Shown here piece after piece: positions 1 to 8,843 of a stretch of 64,000 nt of DNA. The notes beneath the pieces are model-generated. The model did not search any database. It was not told the DNA's origin and worked only from the letters and a program-made list of their open reading frames with translations. Both the position numbers and the translations under genes were made by a program. Every line of letters starts with the position of its first letter. Positions within the stretch are counted from its first letter, which is position 1. The stretch is from Vibrio sp. PID17_43 (GTDB lineage Bacteria > Pseudomonadota > Gammaproteobacteria > Enterobacterales > Vibrionaceae): the NCBI RefSeq assembly GCF_002608565.1, contig NZ_LIXM01000008.1, positions 62,001-126,000 of the forward strand. Direction: 5' to 3'.

Positions 1-932
1 CCATTCCCCCATCGCGATTTGACGGAACTTCTTACGCTCTTCCTGAGACCAGTCATGAATCGTAATACTTGGATTGGCTTGCGCCTCTTTAACTGCCGCT
101 TGGTCAGCAATGCGCAGCTGTGTGGTGATGTCTTGAGCGAAATCACGTACCGAGACCGTCATAATCTCTTGCAAATCGGCTGGCAGTTTGTCCCATTTCT
201 TCTGGCTCATTGAGATATCAATGGTAGGTAAAGAGTGGAAACCTGGCTGAACTGGGTGTAGCGCAATATCATTCATCCCAGCACTGTGGTTAGTCGAGAA
301 AACGGTATAGTCAGCAGCATCGATCACGCCCTTGCTCAAACCGGTAAAGACTTCAGAACCCGGTAAGTTAACCGGTGTTGCGCCTGCGGCAGCAAAAACT
401 TGCTGAACCAGACCTTCCGGTGCACGAAGTTTTAACCCTTTGAGGTCATCAACACCATTAATTGGCACTTTGGAAACGAACGATTCAACACCTGTTGTTG
501 AGCCGCCGATATATTTCACACCGTAAGGCGCATAAAGCTCAGTCATCATTTCATAGCCGCCGCCGTAGTTGATGTACTCAAGTAGTTGGCGAGTATCTGA
601 CCAAGCACCTACCATGTTACCGATAAGACCAAACGCAGGATCTTTACCTGAGAAATAGCCCGTAGCGGTAATGTGACCGTCGAGAACGCCCATTTTGATA
701 GAGTCTAGCGTTTCGGTGTGTTTTACCACTGCACCTACCGGGAGTAGGTCGATTTCAATTCGACCCGCAGACATTTTTCTACAGTCTCTGCCCACTCTTT
801 TTGTACTTGGAAGTTCTTATCTCCAGATGGGTCACTCGACTGAAACTTGAAGTTGAAATCAGCAGCAAGTACAGAAGTGGAAAGTAGAGTGGTAGCGACA
901 GCGATAGATAGGGTTTTGAGGGTAATGTTCAT
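1..932 (-). pseudogene. TRAP transporter solute-binding protein (DctP family), frameshifted and cut by window edge
   Basis: Periplasmic substrate-binding subunit of a tripartite ATP-independent (TRAP) transporter. The start at 932 gives a signal peptide of about 23 residues ending in VLAA, followed by the typical FNFKFQSSDPSG opening of DctP proteins. After EWAETVEK the frame breaks and stops at 735. If one base is added to the run of five T at 774-778, the frame stays open to position 1 and reads as DctP (MSAGRIEIDLLPVGAV, then FSGKDPAFG, then the substrate-domain segment LRAPEGLVQQVFAAAG). So about 310 codons are visible and the last part lies outside the window. The RBS AAGGAT sits just upstream of the ATG. 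The single-base homopolymer change may be a real mutation or a sequencing error. The GntR-type operators upstream suggest a sugar-acid (gluconate-like) substrate; this is inference. Confidence 0.8.
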
Positions 933-966
933 GAGTAGATCCTTTTCTCTCTTTTATTTTAGTAAT

Positions 967-1013
967 ATGTTACCGGGAACCATAATAATGTTATCGGTAA
1001 CATTGGGTAACAT
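967..1013. promoter_or_regulatory. Tandem GntR-type (LacI-family) operators
   Basis: Positions 988-1003 read ATGTTATCGGTAACAT, almost a perfect palindrome and very close to the gluconate repressor (GntR of the LacI family) consensus ATGTTACCGATAACAT. A second, weaker copy, ATGTTACCGGGAACCA, lies at 967-982, exactly 21 bp away (two helical turns), and a half site GGGTAACAT follows at 1005-1013. They sit 35-80 bp upstream of the TRAP binding-protein start, the expected place for a repressor. No regulator gene is visible in the window. Confidence 0.6.
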
Positions 1014-1179
1014 CTAAGAGACTGATCACAATTGATTGAATAGTGCTGAAGCTAAACAGCACACTATCAAGTTTAAGGAAGGCTGGGGTCGTGCTGATCA
1101 TGTTCGGAGGTTTAACAACTCACTCAAACGGTTGCTGTCGATAGAGAGATGTGTCTAGAAGGTTCTGTCGTAATGTCGA

Positions 1180-1494
1180 TTGGAGATTGGGGATTGGGAA
1201 AGCGAAGATTTTCAAAACCCGCCGAAAGTTCACTTCCAACGCCCTATCACCAGCTATGAATTAGCTGAATTCTGCGCTCTGCTCGGCTATTCAGGCACAA
1301 AAATGGCTTCAATAATGCTAAAAACCGATGGTGCTATAAAGAGCGTCCTAAAGGAAACGATTGGGTTTACCCAAGCTCAAGGGATAGATGATGGAGAACG
1401 TGAACACATAGAACGATGTGCATCACTCATCCAAACAGAGTGTGAATACTTGCTAGCGCAAGCCGACAGTGTGCCAATGACTTTGCTAAATTAG
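1180..1494 (+). CDS. Hypothetical protein, possibly frameshifted
   Basis: A 104-codon frame opening with TTG; I do not recognise the family. The middle part (SYELAEFCALLGYSGTKMAS) could form a helix-turn-helix-like pair of helices, but this is weak. No clear ribosome binding site precedes it. Just before its stop, a second frame is open from 1446 to a stop at 1680-1682 and continues with plausible protein sequence (KLDKHGLSQLLRIAETQAC). A single frameshift near 1465 would join both into a protein of about 165 residues. It may therefore be a decayed gene. It lies at the border of the degraded region. Confidence 0.35.
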   Translation: MEIGDWESEDFQNPPKVHFQRPITSYELAEFCALLGYSGTKMASIMLKTDGAIKSVLKETIGFTQAQGIDDGEREHIERCASLIQTECEYLLAQADSVPMTLLN

Positions 1495-1781
1495 ATAAAC
1501 ACGGATTAAGCCAGCTATTGCGAATTGCTGAGACACAAGCTTGTCAGAATAAAGAAGAGCCTGCTTCATACTTAGAAACTGTTTATTCTGATAGCTTGAG
1601 AGCGTCTTTTAATTTCGCAACTTCTGATTATGGAGAGTATGGTTTGCCCTCTTGCATAGCTGTATGTTCAACACCAGTGTAACACTTAAAAATTTAATAC
1701 TAAGTGGGTAAGAGAGATAGCAATGGTTAGTAGAAAACTTGGATGCATTGTGTATATAATAGAAGAAACTATTTCAACTTA

Positions 1782-1982
1782 TTAATTGTTATTAATATAT
1801 CGTTCAGCATTTGCAAATAACTTATCGCACAATTTTTTCTGTGCCATATACTCTGATGAACCTTCGTTCATACATTCAAGAATTTCTTTAGCTTCTTGAT
1901 ATTCTTTTACCATAACAGCAAATCGTTCTTCGAAGTTATTTTTCTTCGTTTTCTTGCTTGATTTTCTTACTGGTTTTCTCAT
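1782..1982 (-). CDS. Small basic hypothetical protein
   Basis: Sixty-six residues with a very basic N-terminus (MRKPVRKSSKKTKKNN) followed by an amphipathic helical stretch (EERFAVMVKEYQEAKEILECM). No family recognised. AAGGTAAGAAG precedes the ATG at a usable distance. The basic tail suggests nucleic-acid contact, but no function can be assigned. Composition is AT-rich like the surrounding accessory DNA. Confidence 0.45.
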   Translation of the reverse strand: MRKPVRKSSKKTKKNNFEERFAVMVKEYQEAKEILECMNEGSSEYMAQKKLCDKLFANAERYINNN

Positions 1983-2462
1983 ATCACTTCTTACCTTATA
2001 GATCCCAATTTTTTCTTATCGTTCTAACAAAATATTTTCAATTTTATGAATACTATTAGAACCGTCATCTGTACTAGATATCTTACTTTTGTCCGTATTG
2101 AATTTATACTTCGTTGATGGTTTTTTCAAAACTCAGTCTCCTTCTCTAACCTGGATATAAAAAACCCTAAACTCTTCCCGCATGAATCTTTAATTTTTCC
2201 AGGATTTTCAAATTCAAAATAATGAAAAATTGAGTTCAAAGAGTCTGGCATTTAATCTAGGAAGAATATGACGCTTTAGTACATCACTATTTAACTTATG
2301 TATGGTAGCAGACCAAAAACCATCACCATCATGAAAACAACATCTTATAACGAACAAATAAATTTTTGTCCTTTGGTTATTCCCTGTTCACACAGGAAAC
2401 AATACCAAATATGTCTTTCGATTAGTTTTTCGAATCATCGGACTCATTATTAAATATAAAGA
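1983..2462. other. AT-rich intergenic stretch
   Basis: About 480 bases without a convincing reading frame, RNA gene or repeat. It separates the small basic protein gene from the cold-shock terminator. Confidence 0.4.
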
Positions 2463-2497
2463 AAAAAGATCTCTCCTATCGAAGAGATCTTTTTATA
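2463..2497 (-). terminator. Rho-independent terminator of the cold-shock gene
   Basis: AAAAAGATCTCT and AGAGATCTTTTT form a 12-bp inverted repeat with an 11-base loop immediately downstream of the csp stop codon; the A/T-rich flanks make it usable on both strands. Confidence 0.75.
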
Positions 2498-2501
2498 ATC
2501 T

Positions 2502-2714
2502 TTATACTAAAGTAACGTTGCCAGCTTGTGGTCCTTTGTTACCTTGTTCAACATTAAAAGAAACCTTTTGGCCTTCCGCTAATGTTTTGAAACCTTCGCT
2601 AGCAATTGATCTGAAATGAACGAATAGGTCAGCGCCACCGTTGTCAGGTGTGATGAATCCAAAGCCTTTAGTTTCGTTAAACCATTTTACTGAGCCAGTT
2701 GTTTTATTTGACAT
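2502..2714 (-). CDS. CspA-family cold-shock protein
   Basis: Seventy residues forming one cold-shock domain. It carries the RNP1-like KGFGFI and the RNP2-like LFVHF motifs (DLFVHFRSI), which bind single-stranded RNA or DNA; these proteins act as RNA chaperones. The start at 2714 is chosen because [13 protein letters not shown] is the normal N-terminus and AGAGATATT precedes it. The open frame extends far upstream (to 2891), but that part is a non-coding leader, as is normal for csp genes. Paralogous to the csp at 31266. Expression is likely controlled by its long leader mRNA. Confidence 0.92.
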   Translation of the reverse strand: MSNKTTGSVKWFNETKGFGFITPDNGGADLFVHFRSIASEGFKTLAEGQKVSFNVEQGNKGPQAGNVTLV

Positions 2715-3091
2715 AATATCTCTCGATACATTGAATGAATTAAAAAGAAAGCTACTAAATAAGGAATGAAGAAAAAGGTATCGCAGGATAGATATGACGA
2801 ACTTAATCGAATAAAAACTGAGAAGATCTTGAACTAAATATATTACCAATAGCTCACCGTTTGAGCTGACGACACTATACACTATGTACACATAATAGAT
2901 ATGTATTTCTTCATTTAATTTTATTGTCTATTAAATCAATTACTTAAACCCCAACACCTGGTAAATGTATGGTTACGTAAATTGAAAATCAACAGTATTA
3001 TTAGAATAATTATTGTAAAACCGATATTCGATACAAGGATGATGCCTGTTTCTAACGTCAAATGGGCCAGTTCTGCATTACGACGATACCA
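2715..3091 (-). promoter_or_regulatory. Leader and promoter region of csp
   Basis: About 375 bases without a real gene. The first 150 or so upstream of the csp start are A/T-rich and correspond to the long structured 5' leader typical of cspA-type mRNAs. The remainder shows no recognisable feature. Confidence 0.4.
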
Positions 3092-3298
3092 TCATATTAT
3101 GATGACTCTCTCAATCCAAAAACGTTCCATTGCCTCAAAAACATCTGCGTTATGTAGATCCGACATATAGCTATGATTAATAACATAAATTTTCTCTGCT
3201 TGCTCTTGAGCTTGAAGTCTTAATTGACTACTCAAGAGAATCGTTCCGTCACTACTTTCACCGAGACTCGAATTCCCTTTTTTATAAGCAAAAATCAA
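3092..3298 (-). pseudogene. C-terminal fragment of an alpha/beta hydrolase (lipase/esterase-like)
   Basis: The 68 codons read like the tail of an alpha/beta hydrolase: SSDGTILLSSQLRLQAQEQA followed by a histidine region (NHSYMSDLHNADVFEAM), where such enzymes carry the catalytic Asp and His (D...V/IPLSSQ...H-L-NP/ADV). There is no nucleophile domain upstream on this strand, so only the end of the gene remains. One of several gene remnants in this part of the window. Confidence 0.5.
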
Positions 3299-3358
3299 TA
3301 ATTGTGGCGGATGTTGATTTTGAAAGGACTGACACCATCACTTAGTTTGTTAAATCTC

Positions 3359-3489
3359 GTCATTCTGAACCGCGAGGTACGAGCATGATTCAGAATCTAC
3401 TAAACAATTTCCGTGTGGTTCAGGTCAGTCATTAGTTTAGAAGCGTACTTTCTGAGATTCCTAGTCTCGTGTGGACTCGCTGGAATGAC
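3359..3489. repeat. Vibrio-type intergenic inverted-repeat element
   Basis: The 131-bp stretch opens with GTCATTC and closes with the inverted GAATGAC. Internal arms TCATTCTGAA/TTCAGAATCT and AGATTCCTAG...CTGGAATGAC form hairpins. It contains no gene, and its style matches short non-autonomous repeats common between Vibrio genes. Confidence 0.45.
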
Positions 3490-3622
3490 AGCTTTCACTT
3501 GCACCGAGAGTAATACCCCTACTCTATCACTGAAAATAGAACAAAACATAAACACCAAGTTCAAAAAAGACGAGCTAATTGGTTCGCCTTGTATGATCAG
3601 GACTTGATGACTCGCTTTTGTG

Positions 3623-3716
3623 CAAAAAAGAGTCAGCCTAACGGTCTGACTCTTTTGAATGAGAACACACGGTATCGTGGAAGAACTTATAGGGCGGTGG
3701 CAGGTTACATTCGCTT
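3623..3716. repeat. 94-bp direct repeat, copy A (contains a terminator)
   Basis: Matches 6430-6523 at 89 of 94 positions. It holds a hairpin AAGAGTCAG/CTGACTCTT followed, on the minus strand, by six T: a terminator for a minus-strand gene. Its right end overlaps the last codons of a DUF3820 fragment, so it is the natural 3' flank of a DUF3820 gene. Confidence 0.75.
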
Positions 3717-3815
3717 TAAAGGTTTAACCACACTGTCTAAACCTTCAATTTTCAGTGCAAGGCAAAGCTTCAACAAATCACCTAGCTCCCCTTCTGGGAA
3801 ATCCTTCTTATCAAA
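3705..3815 (-). pseudogene. C-terminal fragment of a DUF3820 protein, copy A
   Basis: Thirty-six codons: FDKKDFPEGELGDLLKLC, then LALKIEGLDSVVKPLKRM and a stop. This is the conserved C-terminal half of the small DUF3820 family, normally about 70 residues. The N-terminal half is absent here: an in-frame TAG precedes the Phe. A second C-terminal fragment lies at 6808, and an N-terminal half lies at 9186-9294. Confidence 0.7.
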
Positions 3816-4106
3816 CTAAAAGAAAACAACTTTCTTTGGGAATATCCTTCATTCTATTGCTTTAGCTCACCTATTGCCCTTGGCGGCGTTACTAACCCCA
3901 TTATTTTAATTACAACAGCAAAGCAACCGTTGACTTGTCTATAGGTTCATAGTTTAAAGTCCACATCTAAATGATTGAGTCCGCCCTTGTCCACACACCT
4001 CCAATGGCAGAAACCACGAGCGAGTGATACTTAAAGCGATTCAATCTCAGCAATACTTAGGGTGATTCGGATAACCCGTGAACACTTCCAAGCAAAAGGT
4101 CAATCT

Positions 4107-5006
4107 ATGAACGTCAAGCATGAAAGAAACTTCCTAAAGTTATTTTTTCTTTCCATCCTACTGCTAGTACTGTCAGCATTCAGTGGTTTCAGCACAGCGG
4201 AACCGCTCGCTAGCTCCCGATACGGCGTTGCGAATACAGACGATGGGGAAATAATTGCCTATAGCGTAACTGGGAGTGGCGATACCGCCATGATCTTTGT
4301 TCACGGTTGGAGTCTGGATAGCCGCTTATGGCAAAACCAAATTGATTTCTTTTCGCCCCAATACAAGGTAATCACGCTGGATTTGGCTGGACACGGCAAT
4401 TCATCGTTCAATCGAAAAGAGTACACCATGCCTGCTTTTGCCAGTGACATTAAAGCGGTAATGAAGAAAGAAGACATCGACAACGCAATTTTGATTGGTC
4501 ACTCTATGGGCGGCGGCGTAATAGCAGAGGCAGCGAAGCTAATGCCGAAAGAGGTCATTGGCATTATCGGTGTCGATACCTCGCAAAATGTGGCCGCGCC
4601 TTTATCGCAGGCCGATCTCAACATGATGACCAAACCATTTGAAGAAGACTTTCACGCTGGTATGACAGAGTTCGTAAAGAATGCGTTCCCAGCAGACGTT
4701 GATCCTGATGTGCTGGAATGGGCAACGCAAGATATGGCCTCTGCGCCCAAAGATATCGCACTTAATCAGTTCCGCCATTACTTGGGGCAGTACATCACAG
4801 GGGAGTCATATCGCGTATTTGAAAGTATCAATGTGCCTGTGGTGTTAGTAAATGCACGCTTATGGCCGACCGATTCTGAAACCAACAAAAAACACATCAA
4901 AAACTACAACGTCTATTTCATTGAGGATTCAGGACACTTCCCAATGCTAGAACAGCCAGAGAAGTTTAATCAGCTTCTCTTAAAAGCAGCGCAATCTATT
5001 CAATGA
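4107..5006 (+). CDS. Secreted alpha/beta hydrolase
   Basis: Predicted 299-residue alpha/beta-fold hydrolase with an N-terminal hydrophobic segment (residues about 11-28), so exported to the periplasm or membrane-anchored. Visible elements are the oxyanion-hole region VHGWSLD, the nucleophile elbow GHSMGG and the catalytic histidine region SGHFPMLEQP near the C-terminus. The ATG at 4107 is chosen over the upstream GTG at 4062 because it follows AAAAGG and begins directly at the signal segment. Substrate unknown; the family includes esterases and lactonases. It stands alone, with no operon partner. Confidence 0.85.
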   Translation: MNVKHERNFLKLFFLSILLLVLSAFSGFSTAEPLASSRYGVANTDDGEIIAYSVTGSGDTAMIFVHGWSLDSRLWQNQIDFFSPQYKVITLDLAGHGNSSFNRKEYTMPAFASDIKAVMKKEDIDNAILIGHSMGGGVIAEAAKLMPKEVIGIIGVDTSQNVAAPLSQADLNMMTKPFEEDFHAGMTEFVKNAFPADVDPDVLEWATQDMASAPKDIALNQFRHYLGQYITGESYRVFESINVPVVLVNARLWPTDSETNKKHIKNYNVYFIEDSGHFPMLEQPEKFNQLLLKAAQSIQ

Positions 5007-5544
5007 TTTACAATATCAAGGCTCTTTTTGTATTAACAAAGAGAGCGTAAACCTTGCGCTTTTTAGATCGCTCGTTAGCTACTCAATTGGAATTTTTTCC
5101 AAATGTTGTAATCGTTAACGAGCGGTTTCGGATAATTTTGTAATGACGAGGTTGGAGCAACATGGCGGTCGATTCTGAATAATAACGGCGTTGATTCATT
5201 TCATCTGTTTTATGGTATGCACTTTTATTTCTCATTGAACTTCCAAGTTTATATGACTATGTGAAAGTCTAACCTATAACAGCTTCAAGATGGAATCGGT
5301 TGGGAATGCCTGATATTTATAGGTATATCAAGTGATCTTCCCCCAAACCCATAGACAGATTACTGGCATTACGAAAACTAAGTCAAATGATGGTTTAGTA
5401 GAGTGAGAGGCTAATCAGGCGTAACTTTGAATGGGGCAGAATCGAGTTACCTGTCCCAGGCCAAGCTCAACTAAGGGGTAAACCACAAAGTATGCAGCCT
5501 CCCGCTCATCTCTGAAACTCTTCCCCCTCCCTACATGCCTCACA
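5007..5544. other. Intergenic region without recognised feature
   Basis: About 540 bases between two convergent genes. No protein frame, RNA gene or clear terminator hairpin was recognised; it is probably decayed sequence. Confidence 0.35.
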
Positions 5545-6186
5545 TTACTCCTCTATTTGTGGATGAGAGTATTGCTGGTATTTCGGAAGTTGGTCTCTTA
5601 AGCTGTCAAATGTTGATCGGGCACTCTGTTTAGATAGCTTATTTATCAGCCAATTTGGCAGTAACCCCCCAGGGTCAGCAAAAGCCTTATACTCTATTAG
5701 GGTGGTGCCATTGGTGCGTTTTTTTAGTGTCCAGGTTGCATCAACAGAATGGATGCGAATGTAGCCTTTTTGGTCAGCAAGAGTCGAGCTAGGAGCGTCT
5801 TTGATCTTTATCGTGAATGCCTGTTCATCAACCCAATACTTAGAGTAGGTGACCATATCTCGATCTCTTGCAGGCCATGTCGCCAAGAATTGCGTATAGA
5901 CGATGTTTTCAGTAGCGGAAATTTGATTTAGAACTCGGCTATGGCTTGCTTTATCAATCCAGTGAGGTACATTTTCACTATCTTCTAATAGAGTTAAAAA
6001 TGCGCCGTAACTGGTTGGAGTAAACATTCTTGCGCGTATCTCAACCAGACCACCTTTATGCTCACGAGAATAAATGCTTATTCCATCACTGTCGCTATCA
6101 AGCTGCCAGTAGTTGTTAGTAGCTGCGTTTAATGAACCTGATATTAATACGTTAACCAAGAGCGTACTAACTCGTAAAGCAGCCAT
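5545..6186 (-). CDS. START-domain lipid-binding protein
   Basis: The 213 residues contain a signal peptide (about residues 1-22, ending SLNAA) and a StAR-related lipid-transfer (START) domain. The domain pattern is clear: VPHWIDKASHSRVL, TWPARDRDMV, then KGYIRIHSVDATWTL and the C-terminal helix with GLLPNWLINKLSKQSAR. Proteins of this kind bind a hydrophobic ligand in a helix-grip pocket, presumably in the periplasm. The ligand is unknown. Convergent with the upstream hydrolase; monocistronic. Confidence 0.85.
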   Translation of the reverse strand: MAALRVSTLLVNVLISGSLNAATNNYWQLDSDSDGISIYSREHKGGLVEIRARMFTPTSYGAFLTLLEDSENVPHWIDKASHSRVLNQISATENIVYTQFLATWPARDRDMVTYSKYWVDEQAFTIKIKDAPSSTLADQKGYIRIHSVDATWTLKKRTNGTTLIEYKAFADPGGLLPNWLINKLSKQSARSTFDSLRDQLPKYQQYSHPQIEE

Positions 6187-6429
6187 GGCTCACCCAACCG
6201 ATAATTTAACCTTAGTTTTAAGCATAGTAGCATAATGTCGAATCTAGACCTATTTCAGAAAGACTTAACAGCCTGCAAATAAATATGAAATGGTGCTAAC
6301 TGAAAGTCATTTTTTGCACGTTTCTGGAAGAAAATGCCGCATAGCCCCTTCAGTACCAGCATGAGGAAAAGTATTGCAATCCCAGTGACGTGAACTGCCA
6401 CTGAGTGATCGCACTAAGAAGAAAAGGGG

Positions 6430-6523
6430 CAAAAAAGAGTCAGCCTAACGGTCTGACTCTTGTGAATGAGAACACATGGTATCGTGGAAACACTTATAGG
6501 GCGGTGGCAGGTTACACTCGCTT
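6430..6523. repeat. 94-bp direct repeat, copy B
   Basis: Second copy of the 3623-3716 segment (five mismatches), with the same terminator hairpin on the minus strand. Its last 20 bases (TGGCAGGTTACACTCGCTT) recur at 6801-6819 with one change, so a 296-bp insert is bracketed by a short direct repeat. Confidence 0.75.
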
Positions 6524-6766
6524 ACTCCTTAAGCTGATGACCCGTCTTCTTCGCTAGTTCTTGCATCGCCTCGGCAAACGTTGTTGTCCTGCCTTTCGCT
6601 TTAACTTGCACTACCTTATACCCCATCTTTTCCAACGCTTGGCGTTCTGCCAAAACAGCGTTGTCACCTTGCTGACTACCTGAGCAGGCTGATGAATGTA
6701 CCACCCCTCTAGTTGACCATCTTCGACCAATTGGTGGTGTTTCAGTGCATCGATATCAAAATTCAT
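6522..6766 (-). pseudogene. Small hypothetical gene, frameshifted
   Basis: Two overlapping frames suggest one broken gene of about 81 codons. From ATG 6766 it reads MNFDIDALKHHQLVEDGQLEG. Adding one G to the run of four at about 6702-6705 continues it as VVHSSACSGSQQGDNAVLAE and then EKMGYKVVQVKAKGRTTTFAE to the stop at 6522. I do not recognise the family. The gene is inserted between the terminator repeat and the DUF3820 tail, bracketed by a short direct repeat. Confidence 0.35.
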
Positions 6767-6807
6767 AATAAGTCTTTTAATTTAAAATGGGGAGTTTCTG
6801 TGGCAGG

Positions 6808-6922
6808 TTACATTCGCTTTAAAGGTTTAACCACACTGTCTAAACCTTCAATTTTCAGTGCAAGGCAAAGCTTCAACAAATCACCTAGCTCCCCTTCTGG
6901 GAAACCCTTCTTATCGAACCAA
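6808..6922 (-). pseudogene. C-terminal fragment of a DUF3820 protein, copy B
   Basis: Reads FWFDKKGFPEGELGDLLKLC followed by the same LALKIEGLDSVVKPLKRM tail as copy A. It keeps two more residues of the conserved LLWF motif before sequence unrelated to the family begins. The terminator that belongs after its stop has been separated from it by the 296-bp insert. Confidence 0.65.
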
Positions 6923-7060
6923 AAAACAAGAACTTTCTTCAGGATTTTCTTGCGTATTTCTCGATTCGTTCAACATTGTATGTAAGCTTTGAACATCCAA
7001 GCTATGAACTCTAGTTTTGCTAAATATCAGTTTGGAGCAACATCGTAGATTGGTAGAGAG

Positions 7061-7528
7061 GTGTTCTGCGATCAAAAAAAACTTCTCGATAATCGGCTTG
7101 AGATTGAGCAACAAAGATCCAGGGTGAGATCACGAACATTTTCTAAGCATTTCGGCGACCTGAAAGACCCGCGCCAGTCCGCCAAAATCAGTTACCCATT
7201 ATTCGATGTTCTGTTCTTGGCGGTATGCGCCATCATCGCTGGTGCCGAGGGGTGGGAGGATATCGAGGACTTCGGTGAAATTCACCTCGGTAGGTTCCTG
7301 CAAAAAGGTCTATTTAAGGACGGCATGCCAGTTCACGATACCATCGCACGTATTGTTTCACGCCTTGACCCAGCCGAGTTTCAGGCATGCTTTACAAACT
7401 GGATGCAAGTGATAACTGAGGGCGAGATTATCGCTATCGACGGCAAAGTCCTGCGTGGCTCCTACGACCGCGAAAGCCACCAGTCGACTCTATTAAGTAA
7501 AAGACTTCTCAATAATAGTCAAAAATAA
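7061..7528 (+). mobile_element. Truncated ISAs1-family transposase
   Basis: The frame carries the N-terminal part of an ISAs1-family (H-repeat-associated, YdcC-like) DDE transposase: FGDLKDPRQSAKISYPLFDV, AVCAIIAGAEGWEDIEDFGE, and the first catalytic-Asp motif EGEIIAIDGKVLRGSYDRE. Homology stops near 7485 (after SHQST), where unrelated sequence takes over, so about 140 of roughly 370 residues remain and the later catalytic residues are missing. The element is dead. Its 3' end abuts the membrane-protein gene on the other strand. Confidence 0.85.
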
Positions 7529-8440
7529 CTTATATAATTGGTCCAAGGAAGTTTCACCTATTGAAAAACTGTTAACGTTAAAATCAATCAACCTGAATAT
7601 CAATGTATAAATCGCAAAAACTGACGCTGTTTCAAATATAGTTACAACAAGAGGATTTTTATATCTTAACAAACGAAATTTTATGAAAAAGCGCGTTATT
7701 TTTGTAAATACTGGACTTAAAAAAACAATAACAATTAAACCCACCCCACATCGTGCTACATAGTTCCACTTACTATCCAAATACCAATAAGATAAAATAA
7801 CAAAAAACTTTAAAATTATTGCCATAAATATCAATATCAATATCAATATTCCTACGGTCTTGAAAAAATTACTCACTCCATTAAAAATATCAACTAAACC
7901 AATATTTTTTTTGATTCTTCTTTTTTCTACCCATACAATAAATTTCCATAACTTCAATTGGGATGTTATATTCTTTGAAGTCCATTTGATTATAGTTATA
8001 AATAATAGAAACTGACCAATGATTGTAGCACCCGGTGATTTTGACCACCATAATCCTAATAAAGATGGTCTTGACTCAAACAATGCTGTTAGATATTTAT
8101 TTTTACTTTGAAGTAATATGACCTTTTGATTATTGTTAAAATTTTCTGTGGAATGAACAACAACAGTTTCTCCACTTTTTAATAATCTTACCTCATAATC
8201 ACTTCCCAAGGGTATTGGCCCAGAACTCACGCTATAATGAATTATTGTTTTTTGGTCAATTACAACTGCCTCATATTCGTCTCCGTTTATTAAAACAAAA
8301 TAGCTTATAACCTGGGCTAATAAATACCCTAACAAGCCTAATGTTAGGGATAAAGCAAAAAAAAATATTGACATTAAAATTGTCAACACAACAAAAATAA
8401 CTATATAAGTCATAATATTTTCAAGTCTTTTGTTTTTCAT
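7493..8440 (-). CDS. Polytopic membrane protein of unknown function
   Basis: The 315 residues have no recognised family. Two strongly hydrophobic segments lie at the N-terminus (about residues 10-50), followed by a soluble beta-rich part (about 52-125: DEYEAVVIDQKTIIHYSVSS...SGETVVVHSTENF) and three or four further membrane segments (about 140-165, 195-225, 235-255, 275-300). A region like 52-125 resembles the extracytoplasmic loop of DUF3592-type membrane proteins; that is only a suggestion. Very AT-rich with frequent AAA/ATA/TTA codons unlike the flanking core genes, and it sits at the breakpoint of the ISAs1 remnant, so horizontal origin is likely. The RBS is weak. Confidence 0.6.
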   Translation of the reverse strand: MKNKRLENIMTYIVIFVVLTILMSIFFFALSLTLGLLGYLLAQVISYFVLINGDEYEAVVIDQKTIIHYSVSSGPIPLGSDYEVRLLKSGETVVVHSTENFNNNQKVILLQSKNKYLTALFESRPSLLGLWWSKSPGATIIGQFLLFITIIKWTSKNITSQLKLWKFIVWVEKRRIKKNIGLVDIFNGVSNFFKTVGILILILIFMAIILKFFVILSYWYLDSKWNYVARCGVGLIVIVFLSPVFTKITRFFIKFRLLRYKNPLVVTIFETASVFAIYTLIFRLIDFNVNSFSIGETSLDQLYKLFLTIIEKSFT

Positions 8441-8574
8441 AAAAACATCTTATACGTTATAAATTCAGCAAGCGTAAAATTTACCTTTTATGTATCTTTG
8501 GAAGTAAATTACGTTGTGTGAAAGAGCAAATAATAAGATTAGTATAGTTGGGAAAAGCGGCATAATTCACTACT

Positions 8575-8729
8575 ATACCCAAGTGACTTCAAGATGCAGG
8601 ATTCAGAGCGTTGTCACTGATTCAAGTGCAAGGAAAACAACGAAGCGTAATAACAAGCTATTTCCAAATTGTTTGACGATGAAATTGCTTCATTGACATG
8701 CTCCCAAAGTACGAGATGACTTGGGTATA
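8575..8729. repeat. MITE-like element with 11-bp terminal inverted repeats
   Basis: The 155-bp segment begins TATACCCAAGT and ends ACTTGGGTATA, perfect inverted repeats. The adjoining GACTTCAAGATGC is shared with the short element at 30620-30660. No coding capacity; it fits a non-autonomous transposable repeat of vibrios. Confidence 0.6.
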
Positions 8730-8734
8730 TCAAG

Positions 8735-8843
8735 GGCTTTGTTGCGTAATACAATTAAACTTAATCAGTAACTTACGATCTGATCGGCTACACCCATAAC
8801 TTCATGTAGCCTCATGCCAAGACCAATACGGGATCACACTTTG
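8735..8843. mobile_element. Remnant end of an IS903/IS5-type element
   Basis: GGCTTTGTTGCGTAAT at 8735-8750 matches the outer end of IS903-group terminal inverted repeats (GGCTTTGTTG...). The following 90 bases have no function of their own and directly truncate the HsdM fragment at 8844. The other end and the transposase are missing. Confidence 0.45.

Noticed and set aside
2715..2891. N-terminal extension of the cold-shock protein
   Set aside because: Family members start at MSNKT; the extension is the untranslated leader.
3623..6523. Integron cassette array
   Set aside because: Repeats and single-gene inserts suggested it, but no attC core sites with the usual GTTRRRY and inverse core pattern were found and no integrase is present.
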